A stretch of 8,654 nt of DNA from Nitrospirota bacterium (lineage in GTDB: Bacteria > Nitrospirota > 9FT-COMBO-42-15 > HDB-SIOI813), in the NCBI GenBank assembly GCA_023248365.1, contig JAHFER010000056.1, forward strand, positions 1 through 8,654, in the 5' to 3' direction. Positions 1-6,645 of the stretch are shown piece by piece. The notes under the pieces were generated by a model. The model was not told where the DNA came from, did not search any database, and saw only the letters and a list, made by a program, of their open reading frames with translations. The first letter of the stretch is position 1, and every line of letters starts with the position of its first letter. The position numbers and the translations under genes are program-made.

Positions 1-459
1 CACTCTCCTGACAACAAGGCGCTTGTCAGGGAGGTAAAGGGTACCAGGGTAGACAGATGCTACATTGGTTCCTGTACTGGTGGAAAATTAGAAGACTTCA
101 GGGCTGCTGCAAAGATCTTTCAGAGGAACAGCGTGAAGGTTGCAACATTTATAGTCCCTTCAACTACTGAGGTTGAAAGACGATTAAGAGAAGAAAAAAT
201 AGACGGGGAGACCCTGTATTCTATATTCGAGAGGGCAGGCGCTAAAATTTCAGATAATGCCTCCTGTGCCGCATGTCTTGGGGGACCTCCTGATACATTT
301 GGACGCCTTAACAGTAATGAAGTATGTATCTCAACGACAAACAGAAACTTTCCAGGCCGTATGGGTTCAAAAGGATCGCAGGTATACCTTGCATCTCCTT
401 TAACAGTGGCAGCATCGGCAGTCAGAGGGGTAATTACGGACCCGCGGGAGTTCGTGTAA
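1..459 (+). CDS. leuC: 3-isopropylmalate dehydratase large subunit, 3' part
   Basis: This is the C-terminal 152 codons of the large subunit of isopropylmalate isomerase. With LeuD it converts 2-isopropylmalate to 3-isopropylmalate in leucine synthesis in the cytoplasm. The frame is open from base 1, so the gene starts outside the window. The three cluster cysteines expected for the aconitase family are present: one in IGSCTGGK (Cys codon 73-75) and two in SCAACLGG (Cys codons 265-267 and 274-276). The conserved block CISTTNRNFPGRMGS and the C-terminal QVYLASPLTVAASA follow. The SCTGGK form, rather than SCTN-R, resembles the plant chloroplast-type large subunit as I remember it. leuD follows after 80 bp. 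The family assignment is very secure. LeuC is preferred over homoaconitase or aconitase because of the leuD-leuB context. Confidence 0.97.
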   Translation, partial: HSPDNKALVREVKGTRVDRCYIGSCTGGKLEDFRAAAKIFQRNSVKVATFIVPSTTEVERRLREEKIDGETLYSIFERAGAKISDNASCAACLGGPPDTFGRLNSNEVCISTTNRNFPGRMGSKGSQVYLASPLTVAASAVRGVITDPREFV

Positions 460-464
460 GACAT

Positions 465-524
465 AACCACAGATGAACACAGAAAAAGATATATAAAATA
501 AATATCTGTGTTTATCTATGGGTT
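465..524. repeat. Imperfect inverted repeat with ~10-nt internal period, leuC-leuD gap
   Basis: The left arm at 465-483 (AACCACAGATGAACACAGA) and the right arm at 505-524 (TCTGTGTTTATCTATGGGTT) are reverse complements, apart from one extra base and two differences. One of those differences would be a G-U pair in RNA. The spacer at 484-504 is almost pure A/T. Within each arm an ACAGATGAAC-like decamer is followed by ACAGA, giving a period of about 10. It fills most of the gap between leuC and leuD and ends 15 bases before the leuD start. It could fold as a transcript hairpin or be a copy of a dispersed repeat. No T-tract follows, so it is not a standard terminator. Confidence 0.7.
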
Positions 525-539
525 AAAAGGGTATTTTGG

Positions 540-1103
540 ATGAAAAATATAATAAAAGGCAAAGCATACGTTCTCGGCAATGACATAGATACTGACCAGA
601 TTATTCCGGCACAGCATCTTGTCTATAGCCTGAGTGATACTGAAGAGCGGAAGATGTATGGTAGGTATGCATTATCGAGCGTGCCTGAGTCACAGGCTGG
701 TCTTCCAAAAGGTCATATAAGGTTTGTTGATGAGGGAAACTATAAGTCGGCATTCAATATAATTATAGCCGGTAAAAATTTCGGATGCGGCTCCTCTCGC
801 GAACATGCCCCTATTGCCTTAAACATAGCCGGTCTTGAGGCAGTGGTGGCTGAATCATACGCAAGGATATTTTACAGAAATGTGGTTGATGGCGGATTCT
901 TTATACCCTTTGAGATTGCTGAACACATATATCAGGATGCAGAAACAGGGGATGAAATTGAGATAGATGTTAAAAATGGAACACTTAAAAATCTTACAGC
1001 AAACAAAGAGTATAAACTTCAGCCGCTGGGAGATGTGGAAGAGATTTTAAGAGCCGGCAATATTTTCGCTTATGCTAAAAAGAAAGGGATGCTCACATTA
1101 TGA
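540..1103 (+). CDS. leuD: 3-isopropylmalate dehydratase small subunit
   Basis: This is the small (swivel-domain) subunit of isopropylmalate isomerase, 187 aa, the partner of the LeuC encoded just upstream. The diagnostic motifs are GNDIDTDQIIPAQ at residues 13-25, the substrate-binding GCGSSREHAP at 82-91, and ESYARIFYRN at 105-114. The C-terminus (EYKL..LGD...AG.IFAYA.K.GM) is typical of the short LeuD type, which also occurs in plants, rather than the ~200-aa enterobacterial type. The ATG at 540 gives the expected N-terminus. Its Shine-Dalgarno is weak (AAAAGGG near 525-531). The stop overlaps the leuB start in ATGA (1100-1103), a sign of translational coupling. It is complete, with no odd residues seen. 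Confidence 0.97.
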   Translation: MKNIIKGKAYVLGNDIDTDQIIPAQHLVYSLSDTEERKMYGRYALSSVPESQAGLPKGHIRFVDEGNYKSAFNIIIAGKNFGCGSSREHAPIALNIAGLEAVVAESYARIFYRNVVDGGFFIPFEIAEHIYQDAETGDEIEIDVKNGTLKNLTANKEYKLQPLGDVEEILRAGNIFAYAKKKGMLTL

Positions 1104-2176
1104 CTACGACATACAGAATAGCGGTATTTCCTGGTGATGGGATTGGGAACGAGATAGTTCCACAGGCAATAAGGGTACTGCAGGCAATCAGCAATAAATA
1201 TAATATAAAGGTTGAATTACAGGAGGCCCTGGTGGGCGGAAGCGCTATTGATGAATTTGGAATTCCGTTGCCAGAGGATTCACTCCGTATAGCACTAAAC
1301 AGCGATGCTGTTCTTCTTGGTGCAGTAGGAGGGCCAAAATGGGAAGGATTAGATTATGCAATCAGGCCTGAAAGGGCTTTACTCGGACTGCGGGAAAAAC
1401 TTGGGCTATTTGCAAATCTGAGACCTGCCAGACTCTTTACAGCCCTTGCTGATGCATCAACACTAAAGAGGTCAGTTATAGATGGAATTGACATAGTTGT
1501 AATAAGAGAACTCACAGGCGGGATATATTTTGGTAAGCCGAGAGGGATCGAGAAGGTGGACGGTGAGGAGAGGGGCGTAAATACTGAAGTATATACTACC
1601 CACGAGATAGAGCGCATTGCAAGGCTTGCCTTCCAGGTTGCGGGAAGCAGGCATGGAAGGGTATGCTCTGTGGATAAGGCAAATGTATTGGAATCCTCTG
1701 AACTCTGGAGACGTGTTGTAATTGGAGTTCACAAGGAATATGAAGATGTGCAGTTATCCCATATGTATGTAGATAACTGTGCTATGCAGTTGATAAGAAA
1801 TCCAGGCCAGTTCGATGTGATATTAACTAACAATTTATTTGGTGATATCCTGAGTGATGAGGCAGCAATGCTTACAGGTTCAATCGGGATGCTGCCGTCA
1901 GCAAGTATTGGCGGTGAAGTTGGGATGTATGAACCGATTCACGGCAGCGCCCCGGATATTGCAGGGCAGGATAAGGCAAATCCAATAGCTACCATACTTT
2001 CTGTGGGCATGATGTTTAAATATTCCTTTGGATTAGATATTGCATACGATGATATTGACTCTGCTGTTAACAGGGTTTTAGATAAAGGGTACCGTACCGC
2101 AGACATCTATTCGCAGGGAAACAAGCTTGCCGGCACAATAGAGATGACAGATATTATTCTAAATGAGCTCGCATAA
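1100..2176 (+). CDS. leuB: 3-isopropylmalate dehydrogenase
   Basis: This enzyme is an NAD-dependent oxidative decarboxylase that converts 3-isopropylmalate to 2-ketoisocaproate, the last dedicated step of leucine synthesis before transamination. It is 358 aa, the normal length. Visible family features are GDGIG at residues 12-16, GAVGGPKW at 74-81, RPERALLGLREKLGLFANLR from 89, RELTGGIYFGKPRG at 136-149, VDKANVLESS at 191-200, and YVDNCAMQL at 223-231. Expected catalytic and substrate residues are all present: R98, R108, R136, Y143, K193, D225, D249 and D253. They keep the spacing of the Thermus enzyme as remembered. The long leucine-type loop around residues 89-109 argues for LeuB over isocitrate or tartrate dehydrogenase. 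It overlaps leuD by 4 bp and the next gene by 14 bp. Confidence 0.98.
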   Translation: MTTTYRIAVFPGDGIGNEIVPQAIRVLQAISNKYNIKVELQEALVGGSAIDEFGIPLPEDSLRIALNSDAVLLGAVGGPKWEGLDYAIRPERALLGLREKLGLFANLRPARLFTALADASTLKRSVIDGIDIVVIRELTGGIYFGKPRGIEKVDGEERGVNTEVYTTHEIERIARLAFQVAGSRHGRVCSVDKANVLESSELWRRVVIGVHKEYEDVQLSHMYVDNCAMQLIRNPGQFDVILTNNLFGDILSDEAAMLTGSIGMLPSASIGGEVGMYEPIHGSAPDIAGQDKANPIATILSVGMMFKYSFGLDIAYDDIDSAVNRVLDKGYRTADIYSQGNKLAGTIEMTDIILNELA

Positions 2177-2603
2177 TTCTATATTGTCATTAGATTATAA
2201 AAAATATACTTTAATTTTTGCAGGCATTACTGTTGCTTTTTTCCTGTTGCTGGTAACAGGTTGTGCAACAATTAATGTAAACGATAACGGTGAAGGCCCT
2301 TATATAGTATCCACCTATCCATCTATTGGTGATTTTAATATCCCGAGACTTACAGATATAAGCATAAGATTCAGTGAGGCAATGGACCCGGGAACTAAAG
2401 TAGATTTTCAAATCTTGTTACAGGGTTCAAAGGTTGACGGTGAGACAAGATGGATGGATTCAGATACACTTCTTGCATTCAGACCATATAAGCCTTTGGA
2501 AGCAAAGAGCCTGTACCAATGTATAATAGGATTCGGTAAATCAAAAGACGGAAAAGGGCTTAGAGGGGCTCCTTACATATGGATGTTTAGCACTGGAAAC
2601 TAA
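2163..2603 (+). CDS. Small lipoprotein with one Big_5 (SbsA Ig-like) domain
   Basis: This is a predicted exported lipoprotein of 146 aa. A hydrophobic stretch at residues 15-33 ends in a lipobox VTGC with Cys34 as the lipidation site. The +2 residue is Ala, which by the Lol rule would send it to the outer membrane. Residues 46-144 look like a single Big_5 Ig-like domain, with P-IVSTYPSIGD near the start, ISIRFSEAMDP around 66-76, a W-x-DSDTLLAFRP strand near 97-108, and D-KGLRG...W-FSTG at the end. Domains of this kind usually serve as surface or adhesion modules. A one-domain lipoprotein has no assigned function that I know of. The ATG at 2163 lies inside leuB (14-bp overlap) and has no clear Shine-Dalgarno, so coupling to leuB is likely. 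A TTG at 2184 is a possible later start. The family call is fairly sure; the role is unknown. Confidence 0.8.
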   Translation: MSSHNSILSLDYKKYTLIFAGITVAFFLLLVTGCATINVNDNGEGPYIVSTYPSIGDFNIPRLTDISIRFSEAMDPGTKVDFQILLQGSKVDGETRWMDSDTLLAFRPYKPLEAKSLYQCIIGFGKSKDGKGLRGAPYIWMFSTGN

Positions 2604-2607
2604 GTCA

Positions 2608-2701
2608 AATGTGGAATGCGGAGTGGCGAATTCGGAATATATATAATGGAGAGTGATTTGTGAAAATTTATTCCGCACTCCGCATTCCGAATTCCGCATT
2701 T
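2608..2701. repeat. Inverted pair of heptamer-repeat arms (leu genes / asd gap)
   Basis: The right arm consists of four tandem 7-mers starting at 2670, 2677, 2684 and 2691, consensus ATTCCGC, and closes with ATTT at 2698-2701. Read on the minus strand, the left arm (2608-2639) is again four related 7-mers closing with ATTT. The arms therefore form an inverted repeat around an AT-rich 30-bp spacer (2640-2669). The best uninterrupted pairing is 13 bp: GGAATGCGGAGTG at 2613-2625 with CACTCCGCATTCC at 2676-2688. It occupies most of the gap between the lipoprotein gene and asd, and ends 5 bases before the asd Shine-Dalgarno. It could stabilise or terminate transcripts, or be a dispersed element. 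No protein is encoded here. Confidence 0.85.
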
Positions 2702-2718
2702 AATTAGGAGAGTAAGTT

Positions 2719-3729
2719 ATGATAAAGAAAGATAAGTATACTGTTGCGGTTGTTGGCGCTACCGGGGCTGTTGGAAAGGAGATGGTAAAGGTTCTGGAGG
2801 AGAGGAGATTTCCTGTGGGAAAGCTCAGGCTCTTTGCCTCTAAGAGGTCTGCCGGAGAGACAATGTCCTATATGGGCGAAGACCACACGGTTGAACTCCT
2901 GCAGGATGATGTGTTTGAGGGTATAGATATAGCGCTCTTTTCAGCAGGAGAGAAGATTAGTCTTGCGTTTGCCCCAAAGGCTGCAAAGAGTGGCGCCGTA
3001 GTAATTGATAATAGTTCTGCCTTTCGTATGGTGGATGACGTGCCGTTGGTCGTTCCGGAGGTAAATCCCGATGCGGTTGGAAGGCACAAAGGTATAATTG
3101 CAAATCCGAATTGTTCTACTATTCAGATGGTGGTTGCATTAAAGCCTCTGCATGACAAGGCAATAATAAAGAGGATCGTTGTTACTACATTTCAGGCTGT
3201 ATCCGGAAAAGGGAAAGAGGCTATGGATGAACTCTTTGAGCAGACAAAGGCTATTATGACTTTTCAGGACCCGGTAGTGGAGGTCTTTCCTTATCAGATT
3301 GCATTTAACTGCCTGCCGCATATTGATGTATTTCTTGATAATGGTTATACAAAGGAAGAGATGAAGATGGTTTATGAGACAAGGAAGATAATGGAAGATG
3401 ACACCATTGGAGTTACGGCAACCACTGTACGTGTGCCTGTATACATAGGACACTCAGAGGCGGTTAATATTGAGACAGAAGAGAAGATAACAGCAAATGA
3501 GGCAAGGGCTATACTGTCAAATGCGCCAGGTGTCATTGTTTTTGATGATCCTAAGAAAAATATATACCCTGTTCCCATTGCTGTTTCAGGTAAAGATGAG
3601 GTCTATGTCGGAAGGGTCAGGGAAGATGAATCAATTCAAAATGGTCTGAATCTCTGGGTAGTGGCGGACAATTTGAGAAAAGGTGCGGCAACCAACGCTA
3701 TACAAATCGCAGAAATCTTAATCAAATAA
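2719..3729 (+). CDS. asd: Aspartate-semialdehyde dehydrogenase
   Basis: This enzyme reduces aspartyl-4-phosphate to aspartate semialdehyde with NADPH in the cytoplasm. It is the branch point toward diaminopimelate/lysine, threonine and methionine. It is 336 aa, the length of the shorter type rather than the ~367-aa enterobacterial type. The nucleotide-binding loop GATGAVG lies at residues 13-19. The nucleophile is Cys132 in NPNCSTIQ (129-136). Gln159 in FQAVSGKGKEA, Arg238 in TTVRVPV and His245 in IGHSEAV complete the expected active site. A good Shine-Dalgarno AGGAG (2706-2710) sits 8 bases before the ATG. It follows the leu genes across the heptamer-repeat element, so it may be read from them or from its own weak promoter. 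Confidence 0.98.
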   Translation: MIKKDKYTVAVVGATGAVGKEMVKVLEERRFPVGKLRLFASKRSAGETMSYMGEDHTVELLQDDVFEGIDIALFSAGEKISLAFAPKAAKSGAVVIDNSSAFRMVDDVPLVVPEVNPDAVGRHKGIIANPNCSTIQMVVALKPLHDKAIIKRIVVTTFQAVSGKGKEAMDELFEQTKAIMTFQDPVVEVFPYQIAFNCLPHIDVFLDNGYTKEEMKMVYETRKIMEDDTIGVTATTVRVPVYIGHSEAVNIETEEKITANEARAILSNAPGVIVFDDPKKNIYPVPIAVSGKDEVYVGRVREDESIQNGLNLWVVADNLRKGAATNAIQIAEILIK

Positions 3730-3750
3730 AATTTCATACATAGGGGAATA

Positions 3751-4914
3751 ATGAATCGTATATATCTTGATCATGCAGCTACTACACCAATAAGGCCTGA
3801 AGTTGTTGAGGCGATGCAGCCATTCTTCAGTCATTTTTTTGGAAATCCCTCAAGCCTTCATCATTTTGGGAAAGAGACAGCAAGCGCCATAAAAGACGCA
3901 AGAGAAAAGATTGCCGCTATGATAGGAGCAAGCGGTGATGAGCTTGTTTTCTTAAGCGGCGGCACAGAATCAGACAATCTTGCAATATTCGGTGTCGCCT
4001 TTGCAAACAGGGATAAAGGCAAGCATATCATAACCTCATGCATAGAACATCACGCCGTACTTGAACCATGCCGTTTTCTTGAAAGAGAGGGATGGAAGAT
4101 AACATATCTTCCGGTGGATTGCTATGGAATGGTAAATCCGGAAGATGTAAGAAATGCAATAAGTGATGAAACCATTTTAATATCAATCATGCATGCGAAC
4201 AATGAGATAGGGACTATTCAACCTCTGAAAGCAATCGGCGCAATTGCAAGGGAAAGAGGAATTATCTTTCATACGGATGCAGTTCAGACCTTTACGCATA
4301 TCCCAACAAATGTGGACGATCTTAATGTTGATCTGCTTTCCTTCTCCGGTCATAAATTCTACGGTCCTAAAGGGATTGGAGGACTTTATGTGAGAAAGGG
4401 GACAGCGATTTCTCCACATATTTATGGCGGTTATCAGGAGTTTAAGCTCAGGGCTGGTACTGAAAATGTCGCTGGAATAGTGGGTGTTGCTAAGGCAGTT
4501 CAGCTTGCCGGCCTTGAGATGGCTGCCCAGACTGCTTATTTAATGTCACTGAGAGATAAACTTGTCAGGTCACTGCTGGAGATAGATGGTATTAAACTTA
4601 ATGGCCATCCTGAAAACAGACTTCCTAACAACATAAATATTACTGTTGATTTTGTGGACGGTGAGGCAATGCTTTTAAACCTTGATTTCAAAGGCATAGC
4701 TGTATCCACAGGTTCGTCGTGCAGATCGGCCTTGAAAGGGCCGTCTCATGTATTAACTGCTATTGGCAGGTCTTATGAGGAGGCGAGAAGCGCATTGCGT
4801 ATAACTCTTGGTAAGGATAATGCTGAAAAAGAGATAGAATATTTTTTAGAAGTGTTTAAAGATATATTAAATAATCTTCGGAAGATGTCCCCTGTTTATC
4901 AAAGTAAGCAGTAA
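3751..4914 (+). CDS. Cysteine desulfurase, NifS/IscS type (class V aminotransferase fold)
   Basis: This PLP enzyme takes sulfur from cysteine as an enzyme persulfide for Fe-S cluster assembly or tRNA thiolation, releasing alanine. It is 387 aa. The motifs in order are YLDHAATTP (5-13), GNPSS (31-35), SGGTESDN (69-76), EHHAVLEP with cofactor-stacking His100, MHANNEIGT (147-155), HTDAVQ with Asp176 and Gln179, and SGHKFYGPKG with PLP lysine Lys202. RAGTENV (234-240) and the catalytic loop STGSSCRSALKG with Cys324 complete the set. The Cys loop lies in a group I (NifS/IscS) context ending in PSHVL. A SufS-type enzyme would have a shorter loop. No iscR, iscU or mnmA lies beside it here, so its partner cannot be named. 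The Shine-Dalgarno AGGGG (3742-3746) is close to the ATG. Symbols such as nifS or iscS would be guesses. Confidence 0.95.
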   Translation: MNRIYLDHAATTPIRPEVVEAMQPFFSHFFGNPSSLHHFGKETASAIKDAREKIAAMIGASGDELVFLSGGTESDNLAIFGVAFANRDKGKHIITSCIEHHAVLEPCRFLEREGWKITYLPVDCYGMVNPEDVRNAISDETILISIMHANNEIGTIQPLKAIGAIARERGIIFHTDAVQTFTHIPTNVDDLNVDLLSFSGHKFYGPKGIGGLYVRKGTAISPHIYGGYQEFKLRAGTENVAGIVGVAKAVQLAGLEMAAQTAYLMSLRDKLVRSLLEIDGIKLNGHPENRLPNNINITVDFVDGEAMLLNLDFKGIAVSTGSSCRSALKGPSHVLTAIGRSYEEARSALRITLGKDNAEKEIEYFLEVFKDILNNLRKMSPVYQSKQ

Positions 4915-4932
4915 ACAGATCACTTTTTTCTT
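4892..4932 (+). terminator. Weak terminator-like hairpin at the desulfurase-queA junction
   Basis: CTGTTTA at 4892-4898 is the exact reverse complement of TAAACAG at 4912-4918. An added U-G pair (4899/4911) closes an 11-nt loop. The right arm includes the stop codon of the upstream gene. A run of six T (4924-4929) follows, but only after a 5-nt gap. The stem has just two G-C pairs, so it would be a poor terminator at best. queA begins at 4933 straight after the pyrimidine run, and has no visible Shine-Dalgarno. Confidence 0.2.
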
Positions 4933-5955
4933 ATGCAATATACCTTAAAAGATTTTGATTACAATTTCAATCCTTCACTTATAGCTCAATATCCTCTGCT
5001 GAAACGCGATACTTCGAGGCTGTTGGTGCTTGACAGGAAGAATGAGAAGATAGAACATAAAAGCTTTTTTGAGGCAGGCGAGTATCTGAAAAGAGGAGAT
5101 ATGCTTGTCCTGAATAATACAAGAGTTACCCCATGCCGCCTTTTTGGGAAGAAGGAAGGGACTGGCGGCGCCACAGAAATTCTTCTGATAAAAAGATTAG
5201 ATAGTGATGTGTGGGAGGTAATGGCAAAGGGCAGGATAAAGAAGGGGCAGAAGATTACGTTTTCTCCTTCCTTATGTTGTGAGGTAATACAGAGGAATGA
5301 TGAGTATACTATTGTGAGGTTTAATTATGAAGGTGACTGGGAGACCATCCTCTCAGAAACCGGCAATATACCTATTCCCCCATATATCAGAAGAAAAACA
5401 GTTGACGGAGATAAGGAATGGTATCAGACTGTATTCGCGGTAAATGATGGTTCTATTGCCGCACCGACTGCCGGACTACATTTTACAGAGGAAATGTTGT
5501 TCTCTTTAAAGTCAAAAGGTATTATAATAGCTGCTGTTACTCTTCATGTCGGGATTGGGACTTTCAGGCCTGTAAAAGTCGAAAACATATATGAGCATAA
5601 GATGCATCCTGAGTATTATGAGATAAACAGTGAGGTTGTTGATACAATAAAAAAGGTTAAGGCAGATGGCGGAAGGGTGGTGGCTGTAGGTACAACAGCC
5701 GTGCGTGTCCTGGAACAGGCGGCTATTACCGGAGATATAAAAGCCGGAGTGGGTGAAACAGATATCTTTATCTATCCAGGATTTAATTTCAAAGTGGTAG
5801 ATGCAATGATAACTAATTTTCACCTCCCTAAATCTACCCTTCTTATGCTGGTTATGGCATTTGCAGGAAGGGAAAGGATAATAAAGGCATATCAGGAGGC
5901 GGTTTCTCTGAGCTATAGATTTTATAGTTATGGGGATGCGATGTTGATAATATAA
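4933..5955 (+). CDS. queA: S-adenosylmethionine:tRNA ribosyltransferase-isomerase
   Basis: This enzyme transfers and isomerises the ribosyl part of S-adenosylmethionine onto preQ1 at position 34 of tRNAs with GUN anticodons, making epoxyqueuosine. It is 340 aa, the usual length. Family motifs are LNNTRV (60-65), WEVMAKGRIK (94-103), PIPPYIRR (147-154), GSIAAPTAGLHFT (173-185), HVGIGTFRPV (205-214), GTTAVRVLE (253-261), TNFHLPKSTLLMLV (294-307) and the C-terminal FYSYGDAML (330-338). The start MQYTLKDFDYNF matches the usual N-terminus, so the ATG at 4933 is preferred. The bases just upstream are a pyrimidine run (CTTTTTTCTT, 4923-4932) with no Shine-Dalgarno. Translation may depend on the upstream gene, which ends 18 bases earlier. 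No tgt or secDF genes accompany it in the window. Confidence 0.98.
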   Translation: MQYTLKDFDYNFNPSLIAQYPLLKRDTSRLLVLDRKNEKIEHKSFFEAGEYLKRGDMLVLNNTRVTPCRLFGKKEGTGGATEILLIKRLDSDVWEVMAKGRIKKGQKITFSPSLCCEVIQRNDEYTIVRFNYEGDWETILSETGNIPIPPYIRRKTVDGDKEWYQTVFAVNDGSIAAPTAGLHFTEEMLFSLKSKGIIIAAVTLHVGIGTFRPVKVENIYEHKMHPEYYEINSEVVDTIKKVKADGGRVVAVGTTAVRVLEQAAITGDIKAGVGETDIFIYPGFNFKVVDAMITNFHLPKSTLLMLVMAFAGRERIIKAYQEAVSLSYRFYSYGDAMLII

Positions 5956-5975
5956 GGGGTCAAATGGGCATGGAC

Positions 5976-5982
5976 GAAGGAG
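5976..5982 (+). promoter_or_regulatory. Shine-Dalgarno that selects the TTG start at 5989
   Basis: GAAGGAG at 5976-5982 is followed by six bases and then TTG at 5989, an ideal spacing. It is the main reason for choosing this non-ATG start. The two nearby ATGs at 5964 and 5970 share another frame that stops at 6000-6002. No other start codon lies in the SPOR frame between the queA stop and 5989. Confidence 0.6.
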
Positions 5983-5988
5983 CAGAGA

Positions 5989-6645
5989 TTGGGAGCTTTT
6001 AGAAATACAAATGGAACAAGACTGCATAAGAAAAACAATGGTCATATTCCAAGAGTTTGGTATATCCTGATTATAGGCGTGGTTGTAATTGTCACCATTT
6101 TTTTCACTGTTTCTAAGGTAAAGACAAAAAAACTTTCTTCTGATCTTACCCCTGGGAAAATATATTTTAAAGATGTTAACCAGAGACACAAAGAGGATGT
6201 AAACAACGAAGGCAGTAAAAACAAGCCGGATTCCTTTACCTTTTATAAATCCCTTAATGGTAAAGAAGGCAATATTATTCCTCTGAGCGGAACTGAACAA
6301 AAAACGGAAAAAAACAAAAAAGACGATGTAGATGTAAAGCCCCCTCAACCGGAAAAAATATTGGAGATAGAAGAGAAGATAGATAAGAATATTGAGAAGA
6401 TGGTTAAAAAGGAAATTATTTATACTGTACAGATTGCAGCCTTCAGCAGTGAAGAAACGGCAAACGATATTATTACTAAGCTTAAAAAGATTGGGCATGT
6501 TCCATACCTTGTCAGGGAAACGGATGTAAATGGAAAGAAATTAATCAAGGTAAGAGTAGGAAAGTTTCCTTCAATCGTTGATGCCCAATCAGTAGCAAAG
6601 GCCTTAAAACAGGGTGGATATGATACTTATGTAATAAAGAATTGA
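5989..6645 (+). CDS. Single-pass membrane protein with C-terminal SPOR domain
   Basis: This is a 218-aa type II membrane protein. A short basic N-terminus is followed by one transmembrane helix (about residues 23-41, WYILIIGVVVIVTIFF) and a long polar linker rich in Lys, Asn and Asp (about 45-140). The linker ends in a probable short helix or coiled coil (KILEIEEKIDKNIEKM). Residues 144-217 form a SPOR domain: YTVQIAAFSSEETA opens it, KVRVGKFPSIVDAQ is the second half-repeat, and YDTYVIKN ends it. SPOR domains bind denuded septal peptidoglycan, so a cell-division or envelope role is likely (inference; FtsN-like layout). An FTFYKSLNG motif around 83-91 lies in the linker. The start is TTG, chosen for its Shine-Dalgarno; an upstream ATG frame reaches it only with a +1 shift (see findings). 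Confidence 0.85.
   Translation: MGAFRNTNGTRLHKKNNGHIPRVWYILIIGVVVIVTIFFTVSKVKTKKLSSDLTPGKIYFKDVNQRHKEDVNNEGSKNKPDSFTFYKSLNGKEGNIIPLSGTEQKTEKNKKDDVDVKPPQPEKILEIEEKIDKNIEKMVKKEIIYTVQIAAFSSEETANDIITKLKKIGHVPYLVRETDVNGKKLIKVRVGKFPSIVDAQSVAKALKQGGYDTYVIKN

Noticed and set aside
120..470. Minus-strand open frame of 116 codons opposite leuC
   Set aside because: The + strand carries unmistakable LeuC motifs, and the antisense translation shows no family features.
2608..2701. Heptamer element as an ordinary rho-independent terminator
   Set aside because: The stem is long, but the loop between the paired 13-mers is 50 nt and no T-run follows on either side beyond ATTT.
4700..4745. Cysteine desulfurase as a SufS or a non-catalytic aminotransferase
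   Set aside because: Catalytic Cys324 and PLP Lys202 are present, and the Cys lies in a GSSC...PSHVL context typical of the NifS/IscS group.
5512..6498. Long (328-codon) open frame on the minus strand across the queA 3' half and most of the SPOR gene
   Set aside because: It is antisense to two well-supported genes, is very rich in Phe, Tyr, Ile, Cys and His as expected from reading Lys-rich AT-rich codons backwards, and has no recognisable domain.
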